A stretch of DNA of 64,000 nt from an uncultured Psychroserpens sp. (GTDB lineage: Bacteria > Bacteroidota > Bacteroidia > Flavobacteriales > Flavobacteriaceae): NCBI RefSeq assembly GCF_947500255.1, contig NZ_CANMRL010000001.1, positions 1,302,001-1,366,000 of the forward strand, written 5' to 3'. The notes beneath the pieces were generated by a model. The model made no database searches and had not been told where the DNA came from. It was given only the letters and a program-made list of their open reading frames with translations. Below, one piece after another: positions 9,285-18,580 of this stretch. A program made the translations under genes and the position numbers. Within the stretch, counting starts at the first letter, position 1, and every line of letters begins with the position of its first letter.

Positions 9285-10703
9285 TTATTGCGCATCAATA
9301 CTTACGAAATCTAATTCATAAGTTCCATCAAAATCAGATTGACCACTACCAACATATTTAAATGCGATATAAATTTGTCCAGATCCACATGTTAAATCTA
9401 CGTTTCCAGATTCGAACCACTCACCAAAGAAATCACTGTCTTGAGTTACATAAGCATCTGTAATGATTCCCCAAGTAGCTGTTGTAATTCCAGCTTCAGT
9501 TCCATCCCAATCATTTGAGAATAATACTTCTAATGTACTACCGTCAGAGAAACTATTAGATGTTTCGAAGTTTAAAGTCACACCTGAGTTAGCATCAAGA
9601 TCAATTTCAGGAGTAATCAACCAAGCTACTGTACTAGCATCACCTGAATTGAAAGAACCTACTCTTGCAGAAACACCTTGAGAAGAATTAGTTCCACCTT
9701 GTGTATAAGCTTCCCATCCTTCAGATCCAGCTTCGATAAAGTTTGTCCATCCGTTTCCTGAAATTAATGAGTTTGTAGACTGGCTTTCAAAATCATCTGC
9801 AAATAAATTATTCATTCCTGTTGTTGAAGCTAATCCACAAGATAATTCGATTGGGTCACAACGTACCTCATTGGTAAAGTTGATATCTTCAGGTGAATTA
9901 ATAACTAAGGTATAAAATTCATCAAAGAAGTCTCTTGTTAAAACCCCGTCAATCGATCCTCTATTTGCAGGCAATAGAAGCGATTTAAAATCTGAAAAGG
10001 TACTTGTGCTTAATATTACAGATGAACTTGTAGCACAGCTCTCTAAAACACGTTCTCCATCAAATTGATCTGTGTCTTCTGCAGCAAATGTTTTCAAATC
10101 ATCACCTAACACATCATTTCTATTAAATTGAACATCAGTTAAACGAATATATAAGCTTTCAAGATCATTTGAAAAATCACTAATACTCACTTCTAAAGGT
10201 ACAATTGTAGCAACTTCTGATGTACGAAGAATAGTTTCAGACATTTCCGAAGCGGCAATTTTAGCCAATTCGTTTCCGTCTCGTCTTCCTATTTGAACAA
10301 CACCATTATCAACAGCAACAGATAAGCCATCTAGTTTAATATATACTTTTCTTCCGAAGTCATAAATTGTAAATAAAGGATTTACATCAACTTGTACAAC
10401 AATACCAGCTGTTGGGTTTTCAGCTTTATCTTGTAATACCAATTCTTCGAAGAAGTTTCCTCCTTCATCACTAGAGATTACATAACCTTCCATAAAGTTA
10501 TTTGTCTCTTCAAAAGTGATAATATCTTCACCAGATTGGATTAGGTTACCAATAACAGCATCTATATCTATAATGTTTCCATTGATCACAGGATCTGTAA
10601 CGTCAACATTAGGTGTGTCAAAATCATCGTCCTGAACACAAGCATTAAATACTAATAAGCTTAAAGCAAATAGTACGATTTTGTTTAAATTAATTGTTTT
10701 CAT
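9285..10703 (-). CDS. DUF5689 domain lipoprotein with choice-of-anchor-J-like C-terminus
   Basis: This 472-residue protein begins with a lipoprotein signal (MKTINLNKIVLFALSLLVFNAC, lipid Cys at residue 22), so it should sit on the outer membrane. Residues of about 35-285 match the DUF5689 type seen in Bacteroidota surface lipoproteins (EGYVISSDEGGNFFEELVLQD, then an OB-like region with YIRLTDVQF). Residues of about 300-472 resemble a jelly-roll choice-of-anchor J domain (FADDFES..., AWLITPEIDL, YVGSGQSDFDGTYELD). It follows a SusC-like TonB receptor by 66 bases and is probably its surface partner, as SusD-type lipoproteins are. The substrate is unknown. Confidence 0.85.
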   Translation of the reverse strand: MKTINLNKIVLFALSLLVFNACVQDDDFDTPNVDVTDPVINGNIIDIDAVIGNLIQSGEDIITFEETNNFMEGYVISSDEGGNFFEELVLQDKAENPTAGIVVQVDVNPLFTIYDFGRKVYIKLDGLSVAVDNGVVQIGRRDGNELAKIAASEMSETILRTSEVATIVPLEVSISDFSNDLESLYIRLTDVQFNRNDVLGDDLKTFAAEDTDQFDGERVLESCATSSSVILSTSTFSDFKSLLLPANRGSIDGVLTRDFFDEFYTLVINSPEDINFTNEVRCDPIELSCGLASTTGMNNLFADDFESQSTNSLISGNGWTNFIEAGSEGWEAYTQGGTNSSQGVSARVGSFNSGDASTVAWLITPEIDLDANSGVTLNFETSNSFSDGSTLEVLFSNDWDGTEAGITTATWGIITDAYVTQDSDFFGEWFESGNVDLTCGSGQIYIAFKYVGSGQSDFDGTYELDFVSIDAQ

Positions 10704-10721
10704 TTTTTTCTTTTTTATCTC

Positions 10722-10737
10722 ATCCTCATTTGAGGAT
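10722..10737 (-). other. Short hairpin between TonB receptor and DUF5689 genes
   Basis: ATCCTCA/TGAGGAT forms a 7-bp perfect inverted repeat in the 66-base gap between the two genes. On the minus strand it is followed by A-rich rather than T-rich sequence. An RNA-processing or mRNA-stability hairpin is therefore more likely than a terminator. Confidence 0.4.
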
Positions 10738-10769
10738 ATTATTTTTGAAATTTACTTTTTTAGCTTTTT

Positions 10770-13619
10770 TTAGAATCTAAGGTAGACGTTTAAATAGTAT
10801 GTTGTTCCATTTCCGTTGAAATAACGAGAACCAAACACTGGACCATTAGCTCTTGATTTATCTTCTAGCACACGATCATAAGTTGCTAGTCTTGATTGTT
10901 CAAATCCACCTGTTTTGTATTCTTGATCGAAGATGTTATTAATTGTTGCAAAGAATCCAACAAAATAATCACCTACTCTCCATGACTTTCCACCTACAAC
11001 ATTAACAAGTACATAGTCATCAAATTCTTCTTGTTTTAACAAACCTCTAGCAATGTCTTCATCATAACCAACAGCCGCTTGACCGTCAAAATCTGTAGTA
11101 AAGTTTGCTGATCTTGCTAGGTTACTTACATCTATATAAGCATTTGAGAAATAGTTTGTTGTTAAACCAACATTCCAAAAATCTGGATCACGATATTCAA
11201 ATCCAATTTGATACGCACGCTCTGGACCTCCAGCAACATGGTAATCTTTAATATTTGTTGTGCCATCTCCAAAAGTTAATGGACCATCAAAATCATCACT
11301 TGTTAAATATAAGTTTGGATTGTTGTTGAATGTGTATTGACCAAAAGAAGCTGCTGCTTTTAATTTAATCGTTGGTGTTACTTGAGCTTCAATACCCATC
11401 TCTGCTCCAATATGTCTTTTTTCAACATTGGTAAGTACTTCTTGTACAAAGGCATCTCCAGTATCTAAACCTAGTCCAGCTAAATCTTCAGTAAAGTAGA
11501 AGCCGATATCTGTTCCGTCTTGGAATCCAGTGTAAAAACCAGTAAGTCTCGCTTTAATAATTGGAGATCTGAAAATGTAACTTGCATCTACAGACTGAAT
11601 TTTCTCACTATCTAAACCAATAACAACATCATTGTTTTGTCTGGCATTACTGAATGAGTTTCTAATATTTGGTGCTTTAGTAAAGTAACTGGCATTAAAA
11701 TCAATAAGATGACGACCTGTAACTTTATAAGTTCCACCAGCTTTTACACCATAATTAGAGAAGTCTAATTTTTCGCTTTTTCCAAAAGAACGTGCTCCTG
11801 CAAAGTTTCCGTTATTAAACAAACCATTTCTTTGGTATGTTGTTTGGGATATATTAGCACCTAAATAGAAATCTATTTTGTTGTATTTAAATTGAGCTTG
11901 TGCAAATCCAGTGATGACATTAGCGTCAATTTCATAATTGTATTTGTAACGATCACCTTCCTGAACAATTCTATTAGGATTATTTAAGTCACTTTGCGCT
12001 ACATCTTCTAATGATTCGATAACATTTGAATCTTCTTCAGCAAAGAAATCTACATCTAAGTATCCTGTTCCTCCTAAAAGATCTTTTAGGTTAGCAAAGT
12101 TCTCACTCTTTAAGCGTCTATAGCTAATCGCAGCGTTTAATCGAACACGTTCTGATAGTTCAGAGTCTAAAATAGAGTTGATTGTAAATTGTGAATCGTC
12201 GTTTCTATCTTCTTGAATCGCATAAATAGAATTTCCACCTTGAGCTCTTACAGTAGCATTGGCACTGTATAATGCATTCCAATCTAATTGACCATCATTT
12301 CTAAAGTCTTGTTCAGCTAAATATGCTTGTTCAAAATCTGCAGCAGTAGGATTAGGAAACCTTAAGTGATAACTTGGTAAGTTTTGATAGTATGCTGGAT
12401 CAGGATTTCTAGCACCACCTAGATAACTAGCTTGACCATTGAAGTTTACTAAACGTGTTCCTCCATTATCAATTCTAGTATTACCTATTTTACCAAATTG
12501 GTAAGCAACGTTTGTATTTAATTTTGTTTTAGATGAAATATCCCAAAAGTGATTTAACATTAAAATAGGTTCTTCTATTTCTCTTACTCTTGAATTTCTA
12601 ATCTCTCCATCTTGCTCTCCCCAAAACGGGTTGTATTCTCTTCCTTTTAATGCAAGCACTTCATCTGTAATAGCCGTAGAACGACCACGTCTATTCTGTG
12701 CGTATATTCCAGTAAAGTTAATACTATGCTTATCGTTGATTTTCTTTTCAACAGCAGCAAAGAACGAATTCGAATCGTACAGTGTCCCATCTACATAACC
12801 TTCATCTCCGAAACGTCTAGAGGCTAATACAGAATAAGACCATCCGCCTTTAACTATTCCAGAATTATAACTAGCCATGATACGACCTGTGTAACTTCTG
12901 TTTGCCGATGCATAAGACACACGACCACCTTGTCGGTATCTAGATGCTCTCATTACAATATTGTTAGTTCCTGCAAGATCTCCAAAGGTGTAATCATTAG
13001 CAGACATTCCCATTGAAAATTCTTGATTTCTCTGAACATCATTTAATCCACCCCAATTTCCCCATTGTGGTCTACCTGTGAACTGCTTGTTCATTTCAAT
13101 ACCATTAATAAGAACTTTACCATTGGCGTTGTCTAAACCTCTTGGTCTAAAGAATGTTGCGCTAAAATCAAATGCTGCTGCACTTAAAAACTGATCTCTG
13201 GATGCTTGTAGTAATCCTGAGATATTATCTGTTAAACCATCATCTTCACTATTTAAATTATCATCAGAAATTGAAATAATGAATAAATCTGTTTTGTCAC
13301 TAGAATCATAATCAAGTGTCATACCGCTTATATCTACAGTTTGACCTTCATTAACAACAATAGGATAACGTTTTGTAACATAACCTACTTTTTCAACTCT
13401 AAGTACTTGTTCTCCAAGAGGAACAATAGTTTTAAATTGAAATTCACCATTCGCATCAGTTTTAACAGATTGCGAGGTTTCTTCAATAGTAATTGTTACA
13501 TCAGGAATAGGTTCTCCAGTAGTTCCATCTAAAACACTACCTTTTACGATAGTATCTTGAGCGAAGGATGTCAACACGGAGAATATTCCGAATAAAAAAA
13601 TAAAGAAACTTTTTTTCAT
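10770..13619 (-). CDS. TonB-dependent receptor with carboxypeptidase-regulatory-like domain
   Basis: This 949-residue outer-membrane receptor has a signal peptide (ending SFAQD), a carboxypeptidase-regulatory-like domain (about 22-105, GSVLDGTTGEPIPDVTITIEE), a plug domain (about 130-235, including FFRPRGLDNANGKVLING) and a long beta-barrel ending in YYLNVYLRF with the expected terminal Phe. It imports a large ligand using energy from TonB-ExbBD. It is followed by a DUF5689 lipoprotein gene, and a secreted phosphatase/nuclease-fold enzyme is divergently encoded, suggesting an uptake system for a degraded phosphorus-containing polymer. That substrate is my inference. A conserved TonB box is not obvious. 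Confidence 0.93.
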   Translation of the reverse strand: MKKSFFIFLFGIFSVLTSFAQDTIVKGSVLDGTTGEPIPDVTITIEETSQSVKTDANGEFQFKTIVPLGEQVLRVEKVGYVTKRYPIVVNEGQTVDISGMTLDYDSSDKTDLFIISISDDNLNSEDDGLTDNISGLLQASRDQFLSAAAFDFSATFFRPRGLDNANGKVLINGIEMNKQFTGRPQWGNWGGLNDVQRNQEFSMGMSANDYTFGDLAGTNNIVMRASRYRQGGRVSYASANRSYTGRIMASYNSGIVKGGWSYSVLASRRFGDEGYVDGTLYDSNSFFAAVEKKINDKHSINFTGIYAQNRRGRSTAITDEVLALKGREYNPFWGEQDGEIRNSRVREIEEPILMLNHFWDISSKTKLNTNVAYQFGKIGNTRIDNGGTRLVNFNGQASYLGGARNPDPAYYQNLPSYHLRFPNPTAADFEQAYLAEQDFRNDGQLDWNALYSANATVRAQGGNSIYAIQEDRNDDSQFTINSILDSELSERVRLNAAISYRRLKSENFANLKDLLGGTGYLDVDFFAEEDSNVIESLEDVAQSDLNNPNRIVQEGDRYKYNYEIDANVITGFAQAQFKYNKIDFYLGANISQTTYQRNGLFNNGNFAGARSFGKSEKLDFSNYGVKAGGTYKVTGRHLIDFNASYFTKAPNIRNSFSNARQNNDVVIGLDSEKIQSVDASYIFRSPIIKARLTGFYTGFQDGTDIGFYFTEDLAGLGLDTGDAFVQEVLTNVEKRHIGAEMGIEAQVTPTIKLKAAASFGQYTFNNNPNLYLTSDDFDGPLTFGDGTTNIKDYHVAGGPERAYQIGFEYRDPDFWNVGLTTNYFSNAYIDVSNLARSANFTTDFDGQAAVGYDEDIARGLLKQEEFDDYVLVNVVGGKSWRVGDYFVGFFATINNIFDQEYKTGGFEQSRLATYDRVLEDKSRANGPVFGSRYFNGNGTTYYLNVYLRF

Positions 13620-13684
13620 GCCTTATATTAGATTAATAATTCTTTTGCTCTAAATAACAGTGTTTTTAATTTATTTAAAGCGTG

Positions 13685-13692
13685 CAAATTTA
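13685..13692 (-). promoter_or_regulatory. Probable -7 element of the TonB receptor promoter
   Basis: The minus strand reads TAAATTTG, matching the Bacteroidota -7 consensus TAnnTTTG, about 65 bases before the receptor ATG. I could not identify a convincing -33 element. Confidence 0.5.
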
Positions 13693-13712
13693 CATTATTT
13701 ATAATAAATACA

Positions 13713-13720
13713 TACTTTTG
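13713..13720 (+). promoter_or_regulatory. Probable -7 element of the EEP-family enzyme promoter
   Basis: TACTTTTG matches TAnnTTTG and lies 45 bases before the ATG at 13766. It faces away from the receptor promoter, so the two genes are divergent and may share control. Confidence 0.5.
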
Positions 13721-13765
13721 GCTCGACATTTGTAATCATCATAACGATAACATAATATTTAAACT

Positions 13766-14836
13766 ATGAAACCACTACATTTTTCTTTAGCTATTATTTG
13801 TTTTTTAATGACATTTAATGGCTTTTCTCAAGATGAGAAAAAAGAAAAACGCTTTAAAATTCACACTGTAGCATTCTACAATTTAGAAAATTTATTTGAC
13901 ACTATCAATGATACGACTAAGTTTGATGAGAGAAGTCCTATAATGGAAATCAAGGCTGATAGAGAAGGTATTTACAAGAAGAAAGTCAATAACATGGCTA
14001 GAGTTATTGCAGATATTGGAGCCGATATCACAGGAAATTCTCCTGCTATAATTGGTGTTTGCGAAATCGAAAATAGACAAGTGTTAGTTGATCTTGTTAA
14101 CCACCCATTATTATTACCTAAAAATTATGGGATTATACATTATGAATCTCCAGATGTTAGAGGAATTGATGTGGCATTACTCTATCAAAAACAATTGTTT
14201 AAACCAACAAGTCACGATTCTTTTGAATTATTAATTTATGATGATGTTAGTAGAAAGCGCGTCATTACTAGAGATCAGCTATTAGTTAGTGGTGAGTTAG
14301 ATGGAGACCCTATACATGTCATTGTTAATCACTGGCCTTCTAGAAGCGGTGGAGAAGCTAGAAGTCGATCAAAACGTGTTGGTGCCGCAAAGTTAAATAA
14401 GCGCATCATGGATTCTATACAATCTAAAGATCCTTATGCTAAAATATTTACAATGGGAGATTTGAACGATGATCCTACAAATTCAAGTGTAAAAGATGTA
14501 TTGAAGGCTAAAGCAGACAAAGATGAAGTAGATTTAAAAGGTATTTATAATCCTTTTGAAAAAATGTTTACTGAAAAAGGCTATGGTACAACAGCATATA
14601 GAGATGCTTGGAGTTTGTTCGATCAAATTATGATGACACAACCTATCATTAAGAAAGATGATTATTCGTCATTTAGATTTTATAAAGCAGGCATTTACAA
14701 TAAATTATATCTTGCTAATAAAAGAGGACGTTACAAAGGCTATCCGTTTAGAAGTTTTGCCGATGGTGGATTTACAGGAGGTTTTAGTGACCACTTCCCT
14801 GTTTATGTTTACTTAATTAAACAAGTTGAAGACTAA
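13766..14836 (+). CDS. Secreted endonuclease/exonuclease/phosphatase family enzyme
   Basis: This 356-residue protein has a signal peptide (FNGFSQD) followed by an EEP (DNase I-like) fold. Recognisable active-site elements are FYNLENLFD at the N-terminus, GVCEIENR (metal-binding Glu), NHWPSRSGG (N191, H192), GDLNDDP (D232, N234) and SDHFPV (S341, D342, H343). The fold hydrolyses phosphodiester or phosphate bonds in nucleic acids, phosphoinositides or sphingolipids. Sequence alone does not separate these, and the unusually long Arg-rich segment before the last motif may shape specificity. It is divergent from the TonB receptor/DUF5689 pair, so a periplasmic or extracellular role in processing the imported substrate is plausible. 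Confidence 0.9.
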   Translation: MKPLHFSLAIICFLMTFNGFSQDEKKEKRFKIHTVAFYNLENLFDTINDTTKFDERSPIMEIKADREGIYKKKVNNMARVIADIGADITGNSPAIIGVCEIENRQVLVDLVNHPLLLPKNYGIIHYESPDVRGIDVALLYQKQLFKPTSHDSFELLIYDDVSRKRVITRDQLLVSGELDGDPIHVIVNHWPSRSGGEARSRSKRVGAAKLNKRIMDSIQSKDPYAKIFTMGDLNDDPTNSSVKDVLKAKADKDEVDLKGIYNPFEKMFTEKGYGTTAYRDAWSLFDQIMMTQPIIKKDDYSSFRFYKAGIYNKLYLANKRGRYKGYPFRSFADGGFTGGFSDHFPVYVYLIKQVED

Positions 14837-14857
14837 AAAACAGATCACAATAAAAAA

Positions 14858-14890
14858 ATGCGCTATTAAATTTTAATAGCGCATTTTTTT
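14858..14890 (+). terminator. Bidirectional terminator between convergent genes
   Basis: AATGCGCTATTAAA pairs with TTTAATAGCGCATT in a long perfect stem, with A-run before and T-run after. It can serve both the EEP gene and the convergent gene ending at 14892. Confidence 0.92.
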
Positions 14891-14891
14891 G

Positions 14892-15332
14892 TTAAAAGTT
14901 AAACCAATTGTTCCAAGGAATTCTAGATAAAATTAAAAGTAGCCCAATGGTGTAAAATATGGATAACATCTTAAATTTTGGTTTCGATGTTAATTTCTTT
15001 TTGTGTTTTGAGTAGCCTATGGTTATAAATACAACAGCTAAAATCCCAACAAATGGATGTTCTACTGCTAATAGTCGAGAAAAAGAATCTAATCCTCCCA
15101 TACCATTATTTTGAATATTCTTAAATCCAAAAGGAGATGTAAAATATAACACCAATCCAATCAGTAATTGAATGTGAGTAACAATTAAAGTAAACAATGA
15201 AATTCTAAAATCGACAGCTTGAAATTCTTTATTTCCAAAAAACTTTATCAAGGCATTAAAGGTCGCTAGCACCACCATTACTACTACGAGGTAAGCCCAA
15301 TAAGAGTGAAGCATTTTAACAATATCGTACAT
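14892..15332 (-). CDS. Conserved four-helix membrane protein, possibly haem-binding
   Basis: This 146-residue protein has four predicted transmembrane helices (about 9-29, 43-64, 87-107 and 122-139) and short polar loops. Histidines H9, H53 and H92 lie in or at the membrane helices, as in small cytochrome b-like proteins, and conserved-looking residues cluster near them (LLAVEHPFVG, THIQLLIG). Related Bacteroidota proteins are usually annotated only as hypothetical or cytochrome b-like, so the haem role is inference. It is monocistronic and convergent with the EEP-family gene. Confidence 0.7.
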   Translation of the reverse strand: MYDIVKMLHSYWAYLVVVMVVLATFNALIKFFGNKEFQAVDFRISLFTLIVTHIQLLIGLVLYFTSPFGFKNIQNNGMGGLDSFSRLLAVEHPFVGILAVVFITIGYSKHKKKLTSKPKFKMLSIFYTIGLLLILSRIPWNNWFNF

Positions 15333-15469
15333 CTTTTATAGTTTAAAAATTACGAAAACAAAGGTAAGAATTTAATACAACTAGAAGTAGAAAGACACTG
15401 TAGACTCTCTAAACTCTTAATTAAGAGTATTATATGTAGCTCAACTTTAATATAATACCTTACTAGATT

Positions 15470-17818
15470 TTATTCTGAAATAGATATCTGTCGCTTTGCC
15501 TCATTACCAAATTCATCAACAACTGTAATAAGGTGTTTCCCTTTTTTAGGAAGAATAGCTAACTCATGAATATCCTTCGTTGTACCAACATAAGTCTGGT
15601 CGAGATACCAATAAATTGTAGCTTCAGGTTTTGAATGAGCAATTTTTAAAACAAGATCATTGGTTTCACCATCAAAATCTTTAGGAAGAAATACAGAGTT
15701 GTTTTTCTTAGGATAAATAAAATCCATGGTCAATTGAATATCTCCCATACAATCCATTCGCAATTTAGGAAGTGGTTTGTAAAACGGATTTTTCGTTTTG
15801 TAGTAGTGTGATTTTAACGGAGACAAGATAAACCAAGGTTTATGTTTGATATTGCTTAAGTTTTCACAAGAAGAATTCACTTGATAGGTTTCAGTAGCAT
15901 CAACATGTGCTAAAATATGATAAGGGCAAGGAGCTGTCTTTAATCCACTAACTTGAATAAAATAATCTTCGGTTGTATCACAAATTGGAGAAGCACGATG
16001 ACCACTTTTAGAACAGATACGTACGTTCTGCATCTCATCATAAGGAGTGGCAAACCAATCGCTATTTGGTAATAGGTCAAATACATCAAATAGTATTGGA
16101 GCCGCAGTTTGTACACCAACTAAACCTGGTCGACCTTCCCCATCTGCATTTCCAACCCAGACGCCAACCACATAATCTTTGGTGGTACCAATAGCCCATG
16201 CATCACGAAACCCAAAACTTGTTCCTGTTTTCCATGCGATTTGTTTAGAGTCATCGAAAAACTCCCAACTTTCGTCACCTTCAGGCCTGTTTACCTTTTT
16301 TAAACTTTCATAAGTGAGATAAATTGAAGCAGCATCAAATAAGGTTTTATCAGAAGATTTTGTTCCAAAGTCAACTGTTTCCGAAGCCATAAATGTAGGT
16401 TCTACAAATTCATTAGTATAGTATTCACTTGAGGTTTCAGAAAAATGATTCAACGTTGATGATAGTGCTGCATAACTTTTACATAAATCCCACAGATTGC
16501 TTTCGGCACCTCCTAAAATGAGTGATAGGCCATAGTGATTTGCATTGTATTTTAAATCTTTGAGATGTAATTGTTTTAGATATTGATGAAAACGATCTAA
16601 TCCAAAATCTTGAAGCATTCTTACAGCAGGAACATTTAATGATCGAGATAAGGCACGACTAGCTGGCACGACACCATCAAATTCTTTATTGAAGTTTTCT
16701 GGATTATAACTTCCAAATTGAGAAGGAATATCAGCAACTAAAGTATGTGGTAGCAGGTCACCAGCATCTAGCATGGCAGCATATAAAAATGGTTTCAATA
16801 TACTACCTGTGCTTCTTGGTTTATCTATAATGTCAACATCTTTTTGATGCGCTCGATCGGTTGGTGTATTCCCTATATAAGCCAAAACTTCTCTCGTATG
16901 TACATCTAAAACCAAAACCGACGCATTATGAATTTCATTTTGTCTTAAGAGATTATATTGGTTTTTCACAATAAGATTAATACGCTCTTGAAGTTTCATG
17001 TCAATAGTCGTTTGGATGCGTTCACCTCGATTTGATTTTGCAACTTTTTGTAGAAGATGCGGTGAAATTTGTGGTAGCGCATAAGGTTTTTGCGGTAGTT
17101 CTTCAGCAATTGATAGTTCGTAAGTCAAGGAATCTATGATAGCATTTTCTAATAATTTATGAAGTAACCTATTACGTTTATCAAGTAAACGTTGTTGATT
17201 TTTCCCTGGATAAATTAAGCTTGGCGCATTTGGTAATACGGCAAGTGTTGCGCTCTCAGCCCAAGAAAGTTGATGCGCATCCCTATTAAAGTAACGCCAT
17301 GACGCTGCATCTAGACCTACTACATTACCTCCAAAAGGGGCGTTACTGCTGTAATACGCTAAAATATCGTCTTTAGAGTCTCGAAACTCTAATCGTGTTG
17401 CTAAAATGATTTCTTTAATTTTTTCGAGATAGGTTCTGGCTTGCCCTTTTCTAGACAAGCGAATCACTTGTTGTGTTAATGTACTTCCACCTCGTTTCAC
17501 TTCACCAGCACTGAAATTGTCTTTTAGTGCTTTGAAAATAGAAATGGGGTTAAAACCCGGATGCTTATAGAAATACTCATCTTCAAATTGAATGATACAG
17601 GTTTTAAATTTTTCAGGAATACTGTCATTATGAGGGAAACGCCATTGTCCATCTGCTGCTATTTGCGCGCCAAGAAGTTCATTGTTTCTACTCGTGATGA
17701 CTGTTGCAGTTGGGTCTTTAAATAAATCACTAGGTAAACAAAAAGCATATATAATTAGGAGTATTGCCAAAAGGACAAATCTCTTTTTACGTTGCTTTAT
17801 ATAATTAACTAGTTTCAT
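15470..17818 (-). CDS. pbpC: Penicillin-binding protein 1C
   Basis: This 782-residue bifunctional peptidoglycan synthase has one N-terminal membrane anchor (about 12-30), a GT51 glycosyltransferase domain (EDEYFYKHPGFNP with catalytic Glu, then RGGSTLTQQVIR) and a transpeptidase domain. The latter has the active-site tetrad S339-I-L-K342, an SLN motif and KTGTSFG. A C-terminal BiPBP_C module of about 90 residues is typical of PBP1C. It is the last gene of the operon led by alpha-2-macroglobulin. The same pairing occurs in E. coli (yfhM-pbpC), where A2M is thought to protect the periplasm and PBP1C to repair the wall. Its ATG overlaps the upstream stop (ATGA), so translation is coupled. Confidence 0.95.
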   Translation of the reverse strand: MKLVNYIKQRKKRFVLLAILLIIYAFCLPSDLFKDPTATVITSRNNELLGAQIAADGQWRFPHNDSIPEKFKTCIIQFEDEYFYKHPGFNPISIFKALKDNFSAGEVKRGGSTLTQQVIRLSRKGQARTYLEKIKEIILATRLEFRDSKDDILAYYSSNAPFGGNVVGLDAASWRYFNRDAHQLSWAESATLAVLPNAPSLIYPGKNQQRLLDKRNRLLHKLLENAIIDSLTYELSIAEELPQKPYALPQISPHLLQKVAKSNRGERIQTTIDMKLQERINLIVKNQYNLLRQNEIHNASVLVLDVHTREVLAYIGNTPTDRAHQKDVDIIDKPRSTGSILKPFLYAAMLDAGDLLPHTLVADIPSQFGSYNPENFNKEFDGVVPASRALSRSLNVPAVRMLQDFGLDRFHQYLKQLHLKDLKYNANHYGLSLILGGAESNLWDLCKSYAALSSTLNHFSETSSEYYTNEFVEPTFMASETVDFGTKSSDKTLFDAASIYLTYESLKKVNRPEGDESWEFFDDSKQIAWKTGTSFGFRDAWAIGTTKDYVVGVWVGNADGEGRPGLVGVQTAAPILFDVFDLLPNSDWFATPYDEMQNVRICSKSGHRASPICDTTEDYFIQVSGLKTAPCPYHILAHVDATETYQVNSSCENLSNIKHKPWFILSPLKSHYYKTKNPFYKPLPKLRMDCMGDIQLTMDFIYPKKNNSVFLPKDFDGETNDLVLKIAHSKPEATIYWYLDQTYVGTTKDIHELAILPKKGKHLITVVDEFGNEAKRQISISE

Positions 17819-18126
17819 TTATTTTCAAATTCGTATTCACGCTCAACTTTACAGATTCTTACTTTGTACCAACTGTACCAATCTTGACGTCCTTTTCGTT
17901 GAGCCGCCAAATGATCGGTTTGCAGTTTCCAACTTTTGATGGCGTCTAAACTGTCCCAGTAACTTACTGTAATTCCCAATTCACTTCTTGCGCTTTCAAT
18001 GCCTATAAATCCTTGTTGCTGTTTGGCTAAGGTTTCCATTAGATCGGCCATTTCAGTATAACCTTCTGTGTTTTCAGAATGCGTTGAGGTAAAAATCACC
18101 GCGTAGTATGTTTTATCTGTTTTCAT
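17815..18126 (-). CDS. ABM-fold (antibiotic biosynthesis monooxygenase-like) protein
   Basis: This 103-residue cytoplasmic protein has the alpha/beta dimeric ferredoxin-like pattern of the ABM superfamily: YYAVIFTSTHSE, a long helix, GFIGIESAR, ITVSYWDSLDAIKSWK and the conserved H of LQTDHLAAQRKGR. Family members include haem-degrading and quinol-oxidising monooxygenases and many uncharacterised enzymes, so the reaction cannot be named. It overlaps pbpC by four bases and the upstream lipoprotein gene by fourteen, which ties it to the A2M/PBP1C operon. Confidence 0.82.
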   Translation of the reverse strand: MKTDKTYYAVIFTSTHSENTEGYTEMADLMETLAKQQQGFIGIESARSELGITVSYWDSLDAIKSWKLQTDHLAAQRKGRQDWYSWYKVRICKVEREYEFENK

Positions 18127-18580
18127 TTAAATATTTGAATAGTTTAGGGAATTCCTTTTTAAATTTTTTATTATCCATTTTGCCATCATAATCATTATCG
18201 CCATACTCTAAGCCGACATCAATAAGTCCTTCAAAACTTTTCTCTTTTTCTGGAAATTTCTTTACCATCTTGATGATATCATCTTCACCTAGTCTATAAA
18301 TAATTTGTGTAATCACATAGCCTAAATCATAACTTCCACCTGCACCTCCATTAGGGGATTTTTTGAGTTCAATTAAAGCATCTGTGTTCTTACTTAATAC
18401 TTTTTTTATCAAACGGATCATTTTCCTGTTTTCTGTATAACTCTGATGGACGTATAACGAATCTCCTATAACAATGCCATTGACATTATCAGTTGTACAA
18501 CCCAAAAACAATGTAGTTATTGGAACAGATAAAACACAAAGTAGGGCTAATTTTATTTTAACTGATTTACTATTTTGCAT
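18113..18580 (-). CDS. Putative lipoprotein of unknown function in the A2M-PBP1C operon
   Basis: I choose the ATG at 18580 (MQNSKSVKIKLALL), giving 155 residues with a basic n-region and lipobox LFLGC. The in-frame ATG at 18607 adds nine Thr/Gln-rich residues and overlaps the previous gene more. The mature part is charged, with a Gly-rich turn (NGGAGGSYDLGY) and a C-terminal DNDYDGKMDNKKF stretch resembling a calcium-binding loop. I do not recognise a family. It overlaps its neighbours on both sides, so it is an integral operon member. Confidence 0.65.
   Translation of the reverse strand: MQNSKSVKIKLALLCVLSVPITTLFLGCTTDNVNGIVIGDSLYVHQSYTENRKMIRLIKKVLSKNTDALIELKKSPNGGAGGSYDLGYVITQIIYRLGEDDIIKMVKKFPEKEKSFEGLIDVGLEYGDNDYDGKMDNKKFKKEFPKLFKYLNENR

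Noticed and set aside
15413-15428. Perfect palindrome ACTCTTAATTAAGAGT downstream of pbpC
   Set aside because: It could be a terminator stem, but it has no loop and no T-run on the minus strand, and such AT-rich palindromes arise by chance.
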